A stretch of 64,000 nucleotides of DNA from Cupriavidus necator (GTDB lineage Bacteria > Pseudomonadota > Gammaproteobacteria > Burkholderiales > Burkholderiaceae), in the NCBI RefSeq assembly GCF_013141915.1, contig NZ_SROX01000004.1:248001-312000 (forward strand), read 5' to 3'. Position 1 is the first letter of the stretch. Every line of letters begins with the position of its first letter. Below the pieces are notes generated by a model. That model worked only from the letters and a program-made list of their open reading frames with translations, had not been told where the DNA came from and did not search any database. This document shows positions 46,591 to 55,636 of this stretch, in pieces. The position numbers and the translations under genes are program-made.

Positions 46591-46912
46591 GAAATTGGGT
46601 CTGCACGACCGAAGCGCCGGCAGCTTGGTTGGCTCTGCCGCGGTCCGGTCCGATTCAGCGCAACAGGTTGCTGCGCCCGGGGCCGGTGCTGATTGCGGCT
46701 CTTATTGCATTGCACAAACGCGCGCAATTCTAGTTGAACTGTCGACTATCGACCACTGCGGCAAAAAGGGATGCCGCTTTCGTGACTTCGCAAGAATGGG
46801 TGGGAAGTGGCGGATGGTCAAGCCCCGCCAGAGCAAAACACCGCCACCTTGCGCCCGCAAGTGCCGTTGCGGCTGGGCGACATTAGCGCCTTATAAGGCA
46901 TTTAAAGACGGT
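46591..46912. other. Intergenic region between kup and livF
   Basis: This 322 bp gap should hold the kup promoter (minus strand) and the end of the ABC transporter operon is not yet reached from the other side. An AT-richer patch at 46700-46760 is the likely promoter area, but I cannot pick a confident -10/-35 pair. No gene or clear hairpin seen. Confidence 0.4.
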
Positions 46913-47653
46913 TCAGACGCCCAGGTAGCGGTCCAGGGCTTCCGGCTTGCCGGCCAGGTCAGAGGCGGGGCCAGACAGCACCACCCGCCCTTTCTCCAGC
47001 ACCACCGCGCGGTCGGCGTGGGCCAGCACCGAGCGGAAATTGCGGTCGACCACCACCGAGGCAATGCCGGTCCCGCGCACGGTGGCAATCACCGCCCAGA
47101 TCTCGCGCACGATGCGCGGTGCCAGCCCTTCGGTGGCCTCGTCCAGCACCAGGCAGTCCGGATTGGTCATCAGCGCGCGGCCGATCGACAGCATCTGCTG
47201 CTCGCCGCCGGACAACTGCTGGCCGCCATGGGACAAGCGTTCCTTCAGGCGCGGGAACAGGTCGAGCACGCGCGCCTCGTCCCAGTCGCTGCGGCCATTG
47301 CAGCCCTTGCGTGCGGCCATCAGCAGGTTTTCGCGCACCGACAGGCTGGGGAAGATGCCGCGGCCCTCGGGCACGTAGGCCACGCCCAGCCGCGCCACCT
47401 CGAACGGTTGCGCGCGCGAGACGTCGCGCCCGGCCACGCGGATCCGGCCCTGGCGCTGGCGCACGTGGCCCAGCAGCGTGCGCAACAGCGTGCTCTTGCC
47501 CATGCCATTGCGCCCCAGCAGCCCGACCGTCTCGCCCGCGCCGACGGTAAAGTCGATGTCGCGCAGCACGTGGCTCGAGCCATACCAGGCGTTGATGCCG
47601 ACAGCCTCGATCATCGGCGTGGCAGGGGGCACCGCGGGGTTCGGCAGGTTCAT
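46913..47653 (-). CDS. HAAT-family ABC transporter ATP-binding protein (LivF-like)
   Basis: One of two ATPase subunits of a branched-chain-amino-acid/aromatic-acid-type (HAAT) importer. It has 246 residues: Walker A GRNGMGKST, Q-loop region PEGRGIFPSLSVREN, signature LSGGEQQM, Walker B CLVLDEATEGLAP. Its start overlaps the LivG-like gene stop (ATGA), so it is translationally coupled. It is the last gene of the leftward bcl-transporter unit. The link to benzoate-CoA ligase suggests an aromatic acid as substrate rather than leucine. Confidence 0.87.
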   Translation of the reverse strand: MNLPNPAVPPATPMIEAVGINAWYGSSHVLRDIDFTVGAGETVGLLGRNGMGKSTLLRTLLGHVRQRQGRIRVAGRDVSRAQPFEVARLGVAYVPEGRGIFPSLSVRENLLMAARKGCNGRSDWDEARVLDLFPRLKERLSHGGQQLSGGEQQMLSIGRALMTNPDCLVLDEATEGLAPRIVREIWAVIATVRGTGIASVVVDRNFRSVLAHADRAVVLEKGRVVLSGPASDLAGKPEALDRYLGV

Positions 47654-48420
47654 GCGGCCTCGTTCTCTTCCTCGCCCAGGTAGGCGACCTGGACTTCGTG
47701 GTTGGTGCGGATCGCCTGCGGGCTGCCGGTGGCGATCACGGCGCCGTTGACCATCACGGTGATGCGGTCGGCGACCGAGAACACCGCGTCCATGTCATGC
47801 TCCACCAGCAGGATCGCGTGGCCTTCGCGCAGCCCGCGCAGCAGCGCCAGCATCCGTGCCGATTCTTCCGCGCCCATGCCCGCCAGCGGCTCGTCCAGCA
47901 GCAATGCGACCGGCTGCGTGGCGAGGCACATCGCCACCTCCAGCTGGCGCTTCTGCCCGTGCGCAAGCTCGCTGGCGCGCCGCTCCGCCAGGTGCTCCAG
48001 TCCGGCCCGTTCCATGGCCTCGTCGGCCAGTGTTGCGCTGGTGCGGCAGCCCTGGGCGCTTTCCCACAGGCGCCAGGCGCGCTGCGCGCGCGACTGCGCC
48101 GCCAGCCGGCAGTTCTCGCGCACCGTCAGCGGCAGGAAAATGTTGTTGCGCTGGTAGCTGCGCCCCACCCCATGGCGCGCCAGCCGCGGCTGCGACCAGC
48201 CGGTCACGTCCTCGCCCTGCAGGCGCAGCCGGCCAGAGGATGGCGGCAATTCGCCGGACAGCATATTGATCAGGGTCGACTTGCCCGCGCCGTTGGTGCC
48301 GATCACGGCGTGGATCTCATGCAGCGCCAGCGTCAGGTCGACGCCCGCCACGGCGGTCAGCCCGCCGAAGCGCCGGGTCAGGTGCTGCGCCTCGATGATG
48401 GGGGTGGCAGGCGTGTTCAT
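47650..48420 (-). CDS. HAAT-family ABC transporter ATP-binding protein (LivG-like)
   Basis: The second ATPase subunit, 256 residues. Walker A is GTNGAGKST, in which Thr replaces the Pro common in LivG. The signature is LAHGQKRQLEVAM, Walker B is ALLLDEPLAG and the H-loop is LVEHDMD. The start ATG at 48420 overlaps the LivM-like stop by four bases; the long open frame upstream is antisense noise within the permease gene. Together with LivF it would energise the LivH/LivM channel. Confidence 0.87.
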   Translation of the reverse strand: MNTPATPIIEAQHLTRRFGGLTAVAGVDLTLALHEIHAVIGTNGAGKSTLINMLSGELPPSSGRLRLQGEDVTGWSQPRLARHGVGRSYQRNNIFLPLTVRENCRLAAQSRAQRAWRLWESAQGCRTSATLADEAMERAGLEHLAERRASELAHGQKRQLEVAMCLATQPVALLLDEPLAGMGAEESARMLALLRGLREGHAILLVEHDMDAVFSVADRITVMVNGAVIATGSPQAIRTNHEVQVAYLGEEENEAA

Positions 48421-49499
48421 GCGGCCTCCGTATGGCTGCGCGGTTCGGAGTTGCCCGCCGCTTCGCCCGTGCCCGGGCCGGCGTCGCCATTGCGGCGGCG
48501 CCGCCCATGCCGCAGCACCGACGGCAGGCTGACCAGCCCGCGCGGCAGCAGCGCCACCGCGACCATGATGAAGCCGCCCAGCAGCAGCTGCCAGTGCTTG
48601 GTCAACGTGCTGAACCATTCGGCCAGCAGCACGAACGAAAACGCGCCCAGCACCGCGCCGGCGAGGCTGCCGACGCCGCCCAGGATCACCATCAGCATGG
48701 CGTTGCCCGACTGGTGCCACGACGCGATCTCCGGATTGACGAAGCCGAACTGGATCGCATAGAGAAACCCCGCCAGCCCCGCCAGCAGCCCGCCCGCGAC
48801 AAAGGCGCCCAGCTGGTAGCGGTAGGTGGCATAGCCGGCCGCGCGCATGCGCTGCTCGTTGTGGCGGATGCCGACCAGCGCGTGGCCGAAGCGCGAGCGC
48901 AGCACCAGCATCAGCACCGCCACGGTCGCCACCAGGCCCAGCCACACCAGCCAGTAAAAGTGCATGGGGTCGTTCACCGTCAGCAGGTGTTCGCCGGGCA
49001 CCGGAAATTCCGGGCGGAAGTAGATATAGGTGCCGTCGCTGCCGCCGGCGACCTTGGTGTCATGGAACACGAAATACACCATCTGCGCGAACGCCAGCGT
49101 CACCATGATGAAATACACGCCGCGCGTGCGCAGCACCAGCGCCCCCACCACCAGCGCCAGCGCGGCCGATGCCGCCAGCGCGCCGGCCAGCAGGACCCAG
49201 CCGTTGCCGGGGCCGCTCTGCGGCGCCAGCATCGCGGTGGCGTATGCGGCCATGGCAAAGTACGCGGCATGGCCGAGGCTGACCAGCCCGGTGTAGCCGA
49301 TCAGCAGCTGCAGTGACAGCGCGAAGATCGCCATGATCATCACCTTGCTGAGCAGCTCGATATAGAACTTGTGGCTGTCCGCGGTCAGCAGCAGCGGCAG
49401 CCCGGCCAGCACCGCAAAAGCCACCACCCAGCCCAGCGCGGTGGCGAGCGTGGCGTTGCGCGCAGCGTGCCGGCGTGCCGGCATTGTCGTCGGATTCAT
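48417..49499 (-). CDS. HAAT-family ABC transporter permease (LivM-like)
   Basis: A 360-residue inner-membrane permease with about nine or ten hydrophobic segments. The LivM-family motif LQLLIGYTGLVSLGHAAYFAMAAY is near residues 63-86, and the cytoplasmic coupling loop (ALVGIRHNEQRMRAAGY) lies around residue 200. It starts 1 bp before the end of the LivH-like gene and overlaps the LivG-like gene. It heterodimerises with the LivH-like subunit to form the translocation path. Confidence 0.87.
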   Translation of the reverse strand: MNPTTMPARRHAARNATLATALGWVVAFAVLAGLPLLLTADSHKFYIELLSKVMIMAIFALSLQLLIGYTGLVSLGHAAYFAMAAYATAMLAPQSGPGNGWVLLAGALAASAALALVVGALVLRTRGVYFIMVTLAFAQMVYFVFHDTKVAGGSDGTYIYFRPEFPVPGEHLLTVNDPMHFYWLVWLGLVATVAVLMLVLRSRFGHALVGIRHNEQRMRAAGYATYRYQLGAFVAGGLLAGLAGFLYAIQFGFVNPEIASWHQSGNAMLMVILGGVGSLAGAVLGAFSFVLLAEWFSTLTKHWQLLLGGFIMVAVALLPRGLVSLPSVLRHGRRRRNGDAGPGTGEAAGNSEPRSHTEAA

Positions 49500-49500
49500 G

Positions 49501-50367
49501 TCATCCCGCCTTGAACAGCCCCTGCGGCTTCCACAGCAGGATCACCGCCATCAGCAGGTAGATCAGCACACCGGCCGCCTCCTGCCAGAACACCTTGCCG
49601 AAGGTATCGACAAAACCCAGCAACAACGACGCCACCAGCGCCCCCTTGACCGAGCCGATGCCGCCGATCACCACCACCACGAAGCAGACGATCAGCACCT
49701 GCGCGCCCATGCCCGGATAGACCGACGACACCGGCGCGGCGATCATCCCGGCCAGCACCGCCAGCGCCACGCCGAGCGCAAACACAAAGCGGTACAGCAC
49801 CGTGATATTGATGCCGAGCGACTGCACCATCTCGCGGTTGGTGGCGCCGGCGCGGATCATCATGCCCAGCCGCGTGCGGCGGATCACGTAATACATCGCC
49901 ACCGCCACCGCCAGGCAGATGGCGGAGATAAACAGGCGGTACACCGGGTAGGTCATGTCGTTGCCGATCGGCAGCGCGCCGTCGAGCAGCGCCGGCACCT
50001 GCACGCCGTGCACGTCATCGCCGACCAGGATGCTGCGCAGTTCCTCGAACACCAGGATCAGGCCATAGGTCATCAGCACCTGCTGCAGGTGATCGCGCTC
50101 ATACAGGTAGCTGAAGAACGCCCACTCCAGCACATAGCCGAATGCCACCGCCAGCACGATGCCCAGCGGAATGGCAATGAACAGGTTGCCGGTCAGGCCG
50201 GCCAGGGTGAAGGCCAGGTACGCGCCCAGCATGTAGAAGCTGCCGTGGGCCAGGTTGATCACGCCCATGATGCCGAAGATCAGCGTCAGGCCGCTGGCCA
50301 CCAGGAACAGCAGCAGGCCGTACTGGACGCTGTTCAGGCACTGGATGAGGAAGGAGACGATGTCCAT
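49501..50367 (-). CDS. HAAT-family ABC transporter permease (LivH-like)
   Basis: A 288-residue permease with about eight membrane segments. It begins with the typical LivH pattern LNSVQYGLLLFLVASGLTLIFGIMGVINLAHGSFYMLGAY and carries the coupling loop MIRAGATNREMVQSLGIN. It is separated from the binding-protein gene by about 200 bp containing two palindromic repeats, which may dampen expression of the membrane subunits relative to the binding protein. Confidence 0.88.
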   Translation of the reverse strand: MDIVSFLIQCLNSVQYGLLLFLVASGLTLIFGIMGVINLAHGSFYMLGAYLAFTLAGLTGNLFIAIPLGIVLAVAFGYVLEWAFFSYLYERDHLQQVLMTYGLILVFEELRSILVGDDVHGVQVPALLDGALPIGNDMTYPVYRLFISAICLAVAVAMYYVIRRTRLGMMIRAGATNREMVQSLGINITVLYRFVFALGVALAVLAGMIAAPVSSVYPGMGAQVLIVCFVVVVIGGIGSVKGALVASLLLGFVDTFGKVFWQEAAGVLIYLLMAVILLWKPQGLFKAG

Positions 50368-50418
50368 GCGGGCAATACTTCAAGGAACCGGGAGCGCCAC
50401 GCATGCTAGTGGCGGGCT

Positions 50419-50444
50419 CCCCTCTCCCGCACGCGGGAGAGGGG
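50419..50444. repeat. Dispersed intergenic palindrome, copy 2
   Basis: A perfect 12 bp inverted repeat (CCCCTCTCCCGC and its complement) around AC. It shares its core with the copies at 10615 and 50517. It lies in the LivH/binding-protein gap and may form an mRNA hairpin. Confidence 0.8.
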
Positions 50445-50516
50445 TTGGAGGAGAGGGCCGGCGCTGGCTTGGAGCGAAGGCCCTCACTCCGTGGCGACTC
50501 CCGCCCTCTCCCCCTG

Positions 50517-50542
50517 CCCCTCTCCCGCAGGCGGGAGAGGGG
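50517..50542. repeat. Dispersed intergenic palindrome, copy 3
   Basis: A perfect 12 bp inverted repeat with the same arms as copy 2, around AG, 72 bp away. Between the two copies, GGAGAGGGC (50449-50457) and GCCCTCTCC (50503-50511) are also complementary, so copies 2 and 3 form a paired structure like a bacterial interspersed mosaic element. Confidence 0.8.
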
Positions 50543-50567
50543 AGCAAACACGCTGGAAAGAAAATGC

Positions 50568-51773
50568 TTACAACCTGCACCCCCGCGCCGGGTCAGCCAG
50601 CGCCTTCACCGCCACCGTGCTGACCTTGTTCTCGCGCCCGTCGACCTTGCGCAGGTAGAAATCCTGCACCGGGTTATGCGCCTTGGACAGCGTGAAGGCC
50701 CCGCGCGGGCTGTCGATCCGCGCGCCGCCCATGGCCTTGTAGAGGTCGGCCTTGCGCGTCATGTCGCCCTTGACCGCGGCTGCGCCGGCCGCCAGCAGCT
50801 GGGCGGCATCGTAGCCCTGCACCGCGTACACGTCGGGCTGCAGCTTGTAGGCCTTGGCGTAGTCCAGGCGGAAGTTCTTGTCGCGCGGGTTGGTCAGGCC
50901 GTCGGCATAATGCAGCGTGGTTTCCAGCCCCTGCGCGGCGTTGCCTTGTGCCTCGAGCGTGCCGTCGGTCAGGAAGCCGGATCCATACAGCGGGATCTTG
51001 TCCTTCAGCCCTGCCGCGGCCCAATCCTTGACGAACTTGACCGCGCCGCCGCCGGCAAAGAACACGAACACGGCATCGGGCTTGAGCGACGCCACTTCGG
51101 TGATCAGCGCCTGGAACTCGACGTTGGGAAACGGCAGGCTCAGCTCTTTCACCACTTTGCCGCCCTTGGCCTCGAACGCTTCCTTGAAGCCCTTGACCGA
51201 CTGCTCGCCGGCAGCGTATTTCCAGGTCAGCGTCACCACCTTCTTCAGGCCGCGCTCGCCCAGCACCTGCCCCATCGCATAGCCCGGCTGCCAGTTCGAG
51301 AACGAGGTGCGGAAGATGTTGGGCCCGCACAGCGGCCCGGTGGCCTCGTCGACGCCGGCATTGGGAATGATCAGCAGCGTGTTGTTTTCCTTGGCTACCT
51401 TGACGATGCCCATCTGCACGCCGGAATGCACCGTGCCCACCACCACGTCGACCTGGTCGCGCTTGACCAGCTTGGTGGCATTTTCCGGCGCCTTGGCCGG
51501 ATCGGACTCATCGTCGACCTTGAAGTATTCGATCTCGCGGCCGCCCAACTTGCCGCCCTGCTGCTGCACGTACATGCGGAAGCCATTCTCGATGGCGTTG
51601 CCCAGCGCGGCATAGGTGCCGGTGTACGGCAGCATGAAGCCGACCTTGATCTTGCCGCCGGCGGGCGCGCCAGCCGCGGGCGCCGCGGGCTGCGCAGCAG
51701 CGCCGGCCATGGCAAAGACGGTGGCGACGGCAAGGCAGGCAGGCGCAAGCCTGCGCGAGGGGAAGCGACGCAT
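50568..51773 (-). CDS. HAAT-family ABC transporter substrate-binding protein
   Basis: A 401-residue periplasmic binding protein (type 1, LivJ/aromatic-acid group). The signal peptide runs MRRFPSRRLAPACLAVATVFAMAGAAA. The mature protein starts near GGKIKVGFMLPYTGTYAALG. The fold contains the usual DDESDPAKAPENATKLV and PNAGVDEATGPLCGPNIFRTSFS segments. Similar proteins in box clusters are proposed to bind benzoate or related aromatic acids. It precedes the permease and ATPase genes in the same direction and follows the hydrolase by 121 bp. Confidence 0.85.
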   Translation of the reverse strand: MRRFPSRRLAPACLAVATVFAMAGAAAQPAAPAAGAPAGGKIKVGFMLPYTGTYAALGNAIENGFRMYVQQQGGKLGGREIEYFKVDDESDPAKAPENATKLVKRDQVDVVVGTVHSGVQMGIVKVAKENNTLLIIPNAGVDEATGPLCGPNIFRTSFSNWQPGYAMGQVLGERGLKKVVTLTWKYAAGEQSVKGFKEAFEAKGGKVVKELSLPFPNVEFQALITEVASLKPDAVFVFFAGGGAVKFVKDWAAAGLKDKIPLYGSGFLTDGTLEAQGNAAQGLETTLHYADGLTNPRDKNFRLDYAKAYKLQPDVYAVQGYDAAQLLAAGAAAVKGDMTRKADLYKAMGGARIDSPRGAFTLSKAHNPVQDFYLRKVDGRENKVSTVAVKALADPARGCRL

Positions 51774-51894
51774 GGTGTCTCCTGGTGGTCAAGCCGGTTG
51801 GCTCGCTGGACCGTTGCCGGTCACCCCTGCCCTTGCCACGGACCGCCGGCGCATCCGGCACCGGGAATCCCTGCGCAAGCGGCGGGAAGCCGAA

Positions 51895-52731
51895 TTATTT
51901 TAGGTTTGAAGTATATGCGTTTATATGCCGAACCGCGGCCATCGTCAACGGCTCTTTTTGGTCGCGATGGGGCGAATGTCCGCATCGCGCGAGTTTAAGC
52001 AAGGTGGTCTGGGGGGCATATCGATGGATACCCTCGATCTGCGCCATGGTGCCGTACTCGTCGTCCTCGCCCTGCACCGCCAGCACCGGGCACTGCAGCC
52101 CGGACAGCAGCGGCCGCAGGTCCCAGCCGCGGAACTCCGGATCGAGCCAGATATCGTTCCAGCCCCAGAAGGCGGAATCGACATCCGCATGATGGCGCGC
52201 CAGGCGCGCGCGCAGGTCGGTCTCCAGGTAGGCCTGGCGCGTCGCCGCGATGCTGCGCACCGACAGGTCTTCGACCACGATATGCGGCGCCAGCACGGTG
52301 ATGCCGGCCACCGCGCGTGGAAAGCTGGCGGCATGGATCAGCGCGATCGAAGCGCCATCGCTGTGGCCGAGCAGCCAGGGTGTGCCGCGCGCGCGGCCGG
52401 GTCCGATCTCGAGCGCATCGAACAGCGCGGGCAGCGCCTCGCGCGCCTGCCGGTGCATGAAATCGGGGCGCCACTTCTCGTCGTGCGGCCGCGGCGTGGA
52501 GCGCCCGTAACCGTAGCGCGAAAACACCAGCCCGCGGTAATCGCCGGCCTCGCAGAAGGCCTGCGGAAAGTCCCGCCACATGCTGACCGAGCCCAGGCCC
52601 TCGTGCAGAAACACCACCAGCGGGCGCTGCGCGCGCTCAGCGCGCAGCCACTGGTACTCGATCTGGATATGGCGGTTGTCGAACGGGATCTCGACCAGGC
52701 TGCTGGGCATGGATAACTTGTCTGGTTGCAT
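51895..52731 (-). CDS. Alpha/beta hydrolase of the box/benzoate cluster
   Basis: A 278-residue alpha/beta-fold hydrolase. The oxyanion region FLHEGLGSVSMWRDFP, the nucleophile elbow GHSDGASIAL and the late His in LARCGHSPHRDQKEP are visible; the acidic member is probably in QGEDDEYG. Homologues occur in box clusters and have been suggested to act as thioesterases or lactone/ester hydrolases that rescue CoA; the exact reaction is not known to me. The start ATG at 52731 lies 20 bp after the end of bclA, so the two are one operon. Confidence 0.8.
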   Translation of the reverse strand: MQPDKLSMPSSLVEIPFDNRHIQIEYQWLRAERAQRPLVVFLHEGLGSVSMWRDFPQAFCEAGDYRGLVFSRYGYGRSTPRPHDEKWRPDFMHRQAREALPALFDALEIGPGRARGTPWLLGHSDGASIALIHAASFPRAVAGITVLAPHIVVEDLSVRSIAATRQAYLETDLRARLARHHADVDSAFWGWNDIWLDPEFRGWDLRPLLSGLQCPVLAVQGEDDEYGTMAQIEGIHRYAPQTTLLKLARCGHSPHRDQKEPLTMAAVRHINAYTSNLK

Positions 52732-52751
52732 CGGTTCAGGGGAATTGCGCT

Positions 52752-54356
52752 TCAGGCGCGCGCGGCCTGCTCGCGCTGGCGCAGCCGGAAGCGCTGGATC
52801 TTGCCGGTGGCGGTCTTGGGCAACTCGGGCACGCATTCGATCTGGCGCGGATACTTGTACGGCGCCAGGCGCGACTTGATAAAGGCCTGCAGTTCCGCCG
52901 CCATGCCGTCATGCCATTGCTGGCCGGGGCGCAGCACCACGAACGCCTTGGGCTTGACCAGCTCATCGGCATCGGTCACGCCGATCACCGCGGCTTCAAG
53001 TATGGCCGGGTGCTGTGCCAGCGCCGCCTCGACCTCGAACGGCGAGACGTAGATGCCACCCACCTTCAGCATGTCATCGCTGCGGCCGGCGTAGGTGTAG
53101 TACCCGTCCGCATCGCGCAGGTACTTGTCGCCGCTGCGCGTCCAGGCGCCGACAAAGGTCTCGCGGCTCTTGTCGCGGTTGCACCAGTACATCAGCGCGG
53201 CGCTGGGGCCCTTGATATAGAGGTCCCCGATCTCGCCCTCCGCGCACGGCTCGCCTTGCTCGTCGAGCAGCTTGAGTTCATAGCCGGGGACCGGCACGCC
53301 GGTGGTGCCGTAGCGCACCGCACCGGGCCGGTTCGACAGGAAGATATGCAGCATCTCGGTGGAGCCGATGCCGTCGAGGATGTCGCAGCCGAAATGCGCG
53401 CGGAAGCGCTCGCCGATATCGCGCGGCAGCGCCTCGCCGGCCGAGGTGCACACGCGCAGCGCCACCTCGGCGCGCGGCGGCAGGTCGGGCGCGGCCAGCA
53501 TGCCGGCGAACAGCGTCGGCACGCCGCAGAACACCGTCGGCTTGCGCTCGCGCAGGCGCCTGAACACGGCGGCGGGCGTGGGCCGTTCGGCCATCAGCAC
53601 GGTGGTGGCGCCGACCGACAGCGGGAAGGTCAGCGCATTGCCCAGCCCATAGGCGAAGAACAGCTTGGCGGCCGAGAACACCACGTCGTCCTCGCGGATG
53701 CCCAGCACTTGCCGCGCATAGAGGTCGGCGGTATGGAACAGGTTGGCATGGGTATGCACGGTGCCCTTGGGCCGGCCGGTGGAGCCGGACGAGTACAGCC
53801 AGAACGCCATGTCGTCGGGTCCCGTGCCTGCCGCGGGGGCCGGCGCGCGCGTGCGCGCCAGCATCGCGCCGACGCTGCAGGACGGCGCGGCGTCCGCGTG
53901 CGGGGCCGCCTGGATCACGGTCGGGGACAGTCCGCTCTGGTCGATCGCGGCCTTCATTACCGGCAGCAGCGGCTCGGAGACCACCACCGCGCGGGCGCCG
54001 CTGTGGCCCAGCATGTAGGCGTAGTCCTCAGCGGTCAGCAGGGTATTGACCGCCACCGGCACCACCCCCGCGAGCAGGCAGCCGAGGAACACGACCGGAA
54101 AATCGATGGTGTCGAGCGCGCACACCAGCACCCGCTCTTCCTGGCGAAAACCTGCCGCACGCAGTGCGCCGGCAAAGCGGCGGGCACGGTCGTCGAGCTC
54201 GGCGTAGGTCAGCGCAGCGGTGTCGTCGAGATAAGCGGTCTTGCCGCCACGGCCGGCCGCGAGATTGCGTGACAACAGGTCGTCGGCGGCGTTATAGCGT
54301 GACGGCAGCGCCGCCATGGCACTGGCGGTGCCGGCGGCGGGATTCGGGGGCGTCAT
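52752..54356 (-). CDS. bclA: Benzoate-CoA ligase
   Basis: A 534-residue AMP-forming acyl-CoA synthetase that activates benzoate to benzoyl-CoA with ATP, the entry step of the box pathway. Motifs: the P-loop YSSGSTGRPKGTVHTH, the GIGSTEMLHIFLSN segment typical of benzoate/aryl ligases, the YAGRSDDMLKVGGIYVSP hinge and the C-terminal catalytic lysine in PKTATGKIQRF. The ATG at 54356 follows AAGGAG. It is the first gene of the leftward unit and diverges from boxR. Confidence 0.92.
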   Translation of the reverse strand: MTPPNPAAGTASAMAALPSRYNAADDLLSRNLAAGRGGKTAYLDDTAALTYAELDDRARRFAGALRAAGFRQEERVLVCALDTIDFPVVFLGCLLAGVVPVAVNTLLTAEDYAYMLGHSGARAVVVSEPLLPVMKAAIDQSGLSPTVIQAAPHADAAPSCSVGAMLARTRAPAPAAGTGPDDMAFWLYSSGSTGRPKGTVHTHANLFHTADLYARQVLGIREDDVVFSAAKLFFAYGLGNALTFPLSVGATTVLMAERPTPAAVFRRLRERKPTVFCGVPTLFAGMLAAPDLPPRAEVALRVCTSAGEALPRDIGERFRAHFGCDILDGIGSTEMLHIFLSNRPGAVRYGTTGVPVPGYELKLLDEQGEPCAEGEIGDLYIKGPSAALMYWCNRDKSRETFVGAWTRSGDKYLRDADGYYTYAGRSDDMLKVGGIYVSPFEVEAALAQHPAILEAAVIGVTDADELVKPKAFVVLRPGQQWHDGMAAELQAFIKSRLAPYKYPRQIECVPELPKTATGKIQRFRLRQREQAARA

Positions 54357-54474
54357 GTCTGCACTCCTTGGTGTCGCGCGCCGCGGCCGCCGCTCGCCGG
54401 CGGGCACGCGCCGGCGCGCCAGGCCAGTCGCTGTTTTCGGTGCCGGCCGGGTTGCAGCCGGGATCCGCTTGTTG

Positions 54475-54526
54475 ATGCATTTTATTTCACATCAACTATT
54501 ATGCAACCAAGGGAATGCACTATAGG
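54475..54526. promoter_or_regulatory. BoxR operator-like repeats, bclA-boxR region
   Basis: ATGCATTTTATTTCACATCAA (from 54475) and TGCACTATAG (54516-54525), with another ATGCA at 54501-54505, form a TGCA-rich cluster between bclA and boxR. Close relatives of both elements recur before boxC. BoxR of Azoarcus is known to bind TGCA half sites and to respond to benzoyl-CoA. Confidence 0.65.
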
Positions 54527-54625
54527 ACAGGGTTGCCGGCGGCAGCCGCCTTCGGCACCACTTGGCCCACCGCGCTGACCGTATAATTCGCCCTTGTTTT
54601 TTGGCCGCACCAACCGACCGACACC

Positions 54626-55573
54626 ATGCGCCGCGATTCCGCCCCGCTGCCTGCCACCAGCGCCGACGAGGCCGACATGCCTCCCGCAGCCGCTGCCAAT
54701 GCTGAACGCGACCCCTACCTGACCCAGCTGGGCGAGCGCATCCGTTCGCTGCGCGCCTCGCGCGGCATGTCGCGCAAGGACCTGGCGCGCGGCGCAGCAG
54801 TCTCCGAACGCTATCTTGCCAACCTGGAAACCGGCACCGGCAACGCCTCGGTGCTGCTGCTGCGGCAGGTGGCGCGCGCGCTGGACGTGCCGCTGCCGGT
54901 GGTGCTGGCCGAAGTGGACAGCCTCAACGGCCAGCAGGCGTCCGAGTTCGCGCAGATGGTGCAATGGCTGGCGCAGCTGCCGGCCGGGGACATGGCGCGC
55001 GTGCGCGAAGCCTGCCGCCATGCGCTGGCGCCGGCGGAATCCGGCGATGCGCGCCACCGCCGCATCGCGCTGATCGGCCTGCGCGGCGCCGGCAAATCGA
55101 CGCTTGGACGCGCGCTGGCGGCCGTGCGCGACGTACCCTTCGTCGAACTGAATGCCGTGATCGAGCAGGAAGCGGGCGCCAGCCTGTCCGAGATCCACTC
55201 GCTGTACGGGCAGGCCGCCTATCGCCGCTATGAAATGCGCGCGCTGGAGCGGACCCTGCGCGAACACGACCGCGTGGTGCTGGCCACCCCTGGCAGCCTG
55301 GTCTCGGAACCAGCTACCTTCAACCTGCTGCTGGCCCAGTGCTACACCATCTGGGTGCGCACCTCGCCGGAAGAGCACATGGCGCGCGTGGTGGCGCAGG
55401 GCGACATGCGGCCGATGGAAGGCAACCGCGAGGCCATGGCCGACCTGCGCCGCATCCTGCAGGCACGCGCCCCGCTGTATGACCGGGCCGACCTGTCGAT
55501 CGACACCAGCGGCCAGGACGCCGCCACCTCGCTGCAGCAACTGCGCGCCCAGCTGCAGGCCGCCGGCGCCTGA
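54626..55573 (+). CDS. boxR: BoxR: XRE regulator fused to a shikimate-kinase-like domain
   Basis: A 315-residue transcriptional repressor. A Cro/CI-type helix-turn-helix (about 34-92, RIRSLRASRGMSRKDLARGA) is joined to a shikimate-kinase-like domain (about 145-310) with P-loop GLRGAGKST at 151-159. In Azoarcus, BoxR represses the benzoate genes and is released by benzoyl-CoA, which binds the kinase-like domain. The neighbours, bclA and boxCBA, and the TGCA repeats agree with that role. About 25 extra residues precede the HTH; the start at 54626 is plausible but not certain. Confidence 0.92.
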   Translation: MRRDSAPLPATSADEADMPPAAAANAERDPYLTQLGERIRSLRASRGMSRKDLARGAAVSERYLANLETGTGNASVLLLRQVARALDVPLPVVLAEVDSLNGQQASEFAQMVQWLAQLPAGDMARVREACRHALAPAESGDARHRRIALIGLRGAGKSTLGRALAAVRDVPFVELNAVIEQEAGASLSEIHSLYGQAAYRRYEMRALERTLREHDRVVLATPGSLVSEPATFNLLLAQCYTIWVRTSPEEHMARVVAQGDMRPMEGNREAMADLRRILQARAPLYDRADLSIDTSGQDAATSLQQLRAQLQAAGA

Positions 55574-55636
55574 TGCCGCCCGCGCTGGCGACCCGCCTGC
55601 CGCCGCGCTGACAAAGACGTTGCACCCGCCGTCTCC

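Noticed and set aside
46913..51773. Calling the ABC importer a leucine/isoleucine/valine transporter (livJHMGF)
   Set aside because: Subunit families fit, but operon linkage with benzoate-CoA ligase makes an aromatic acid the more likely substrate; liv gene symbols were therefore not assigned.
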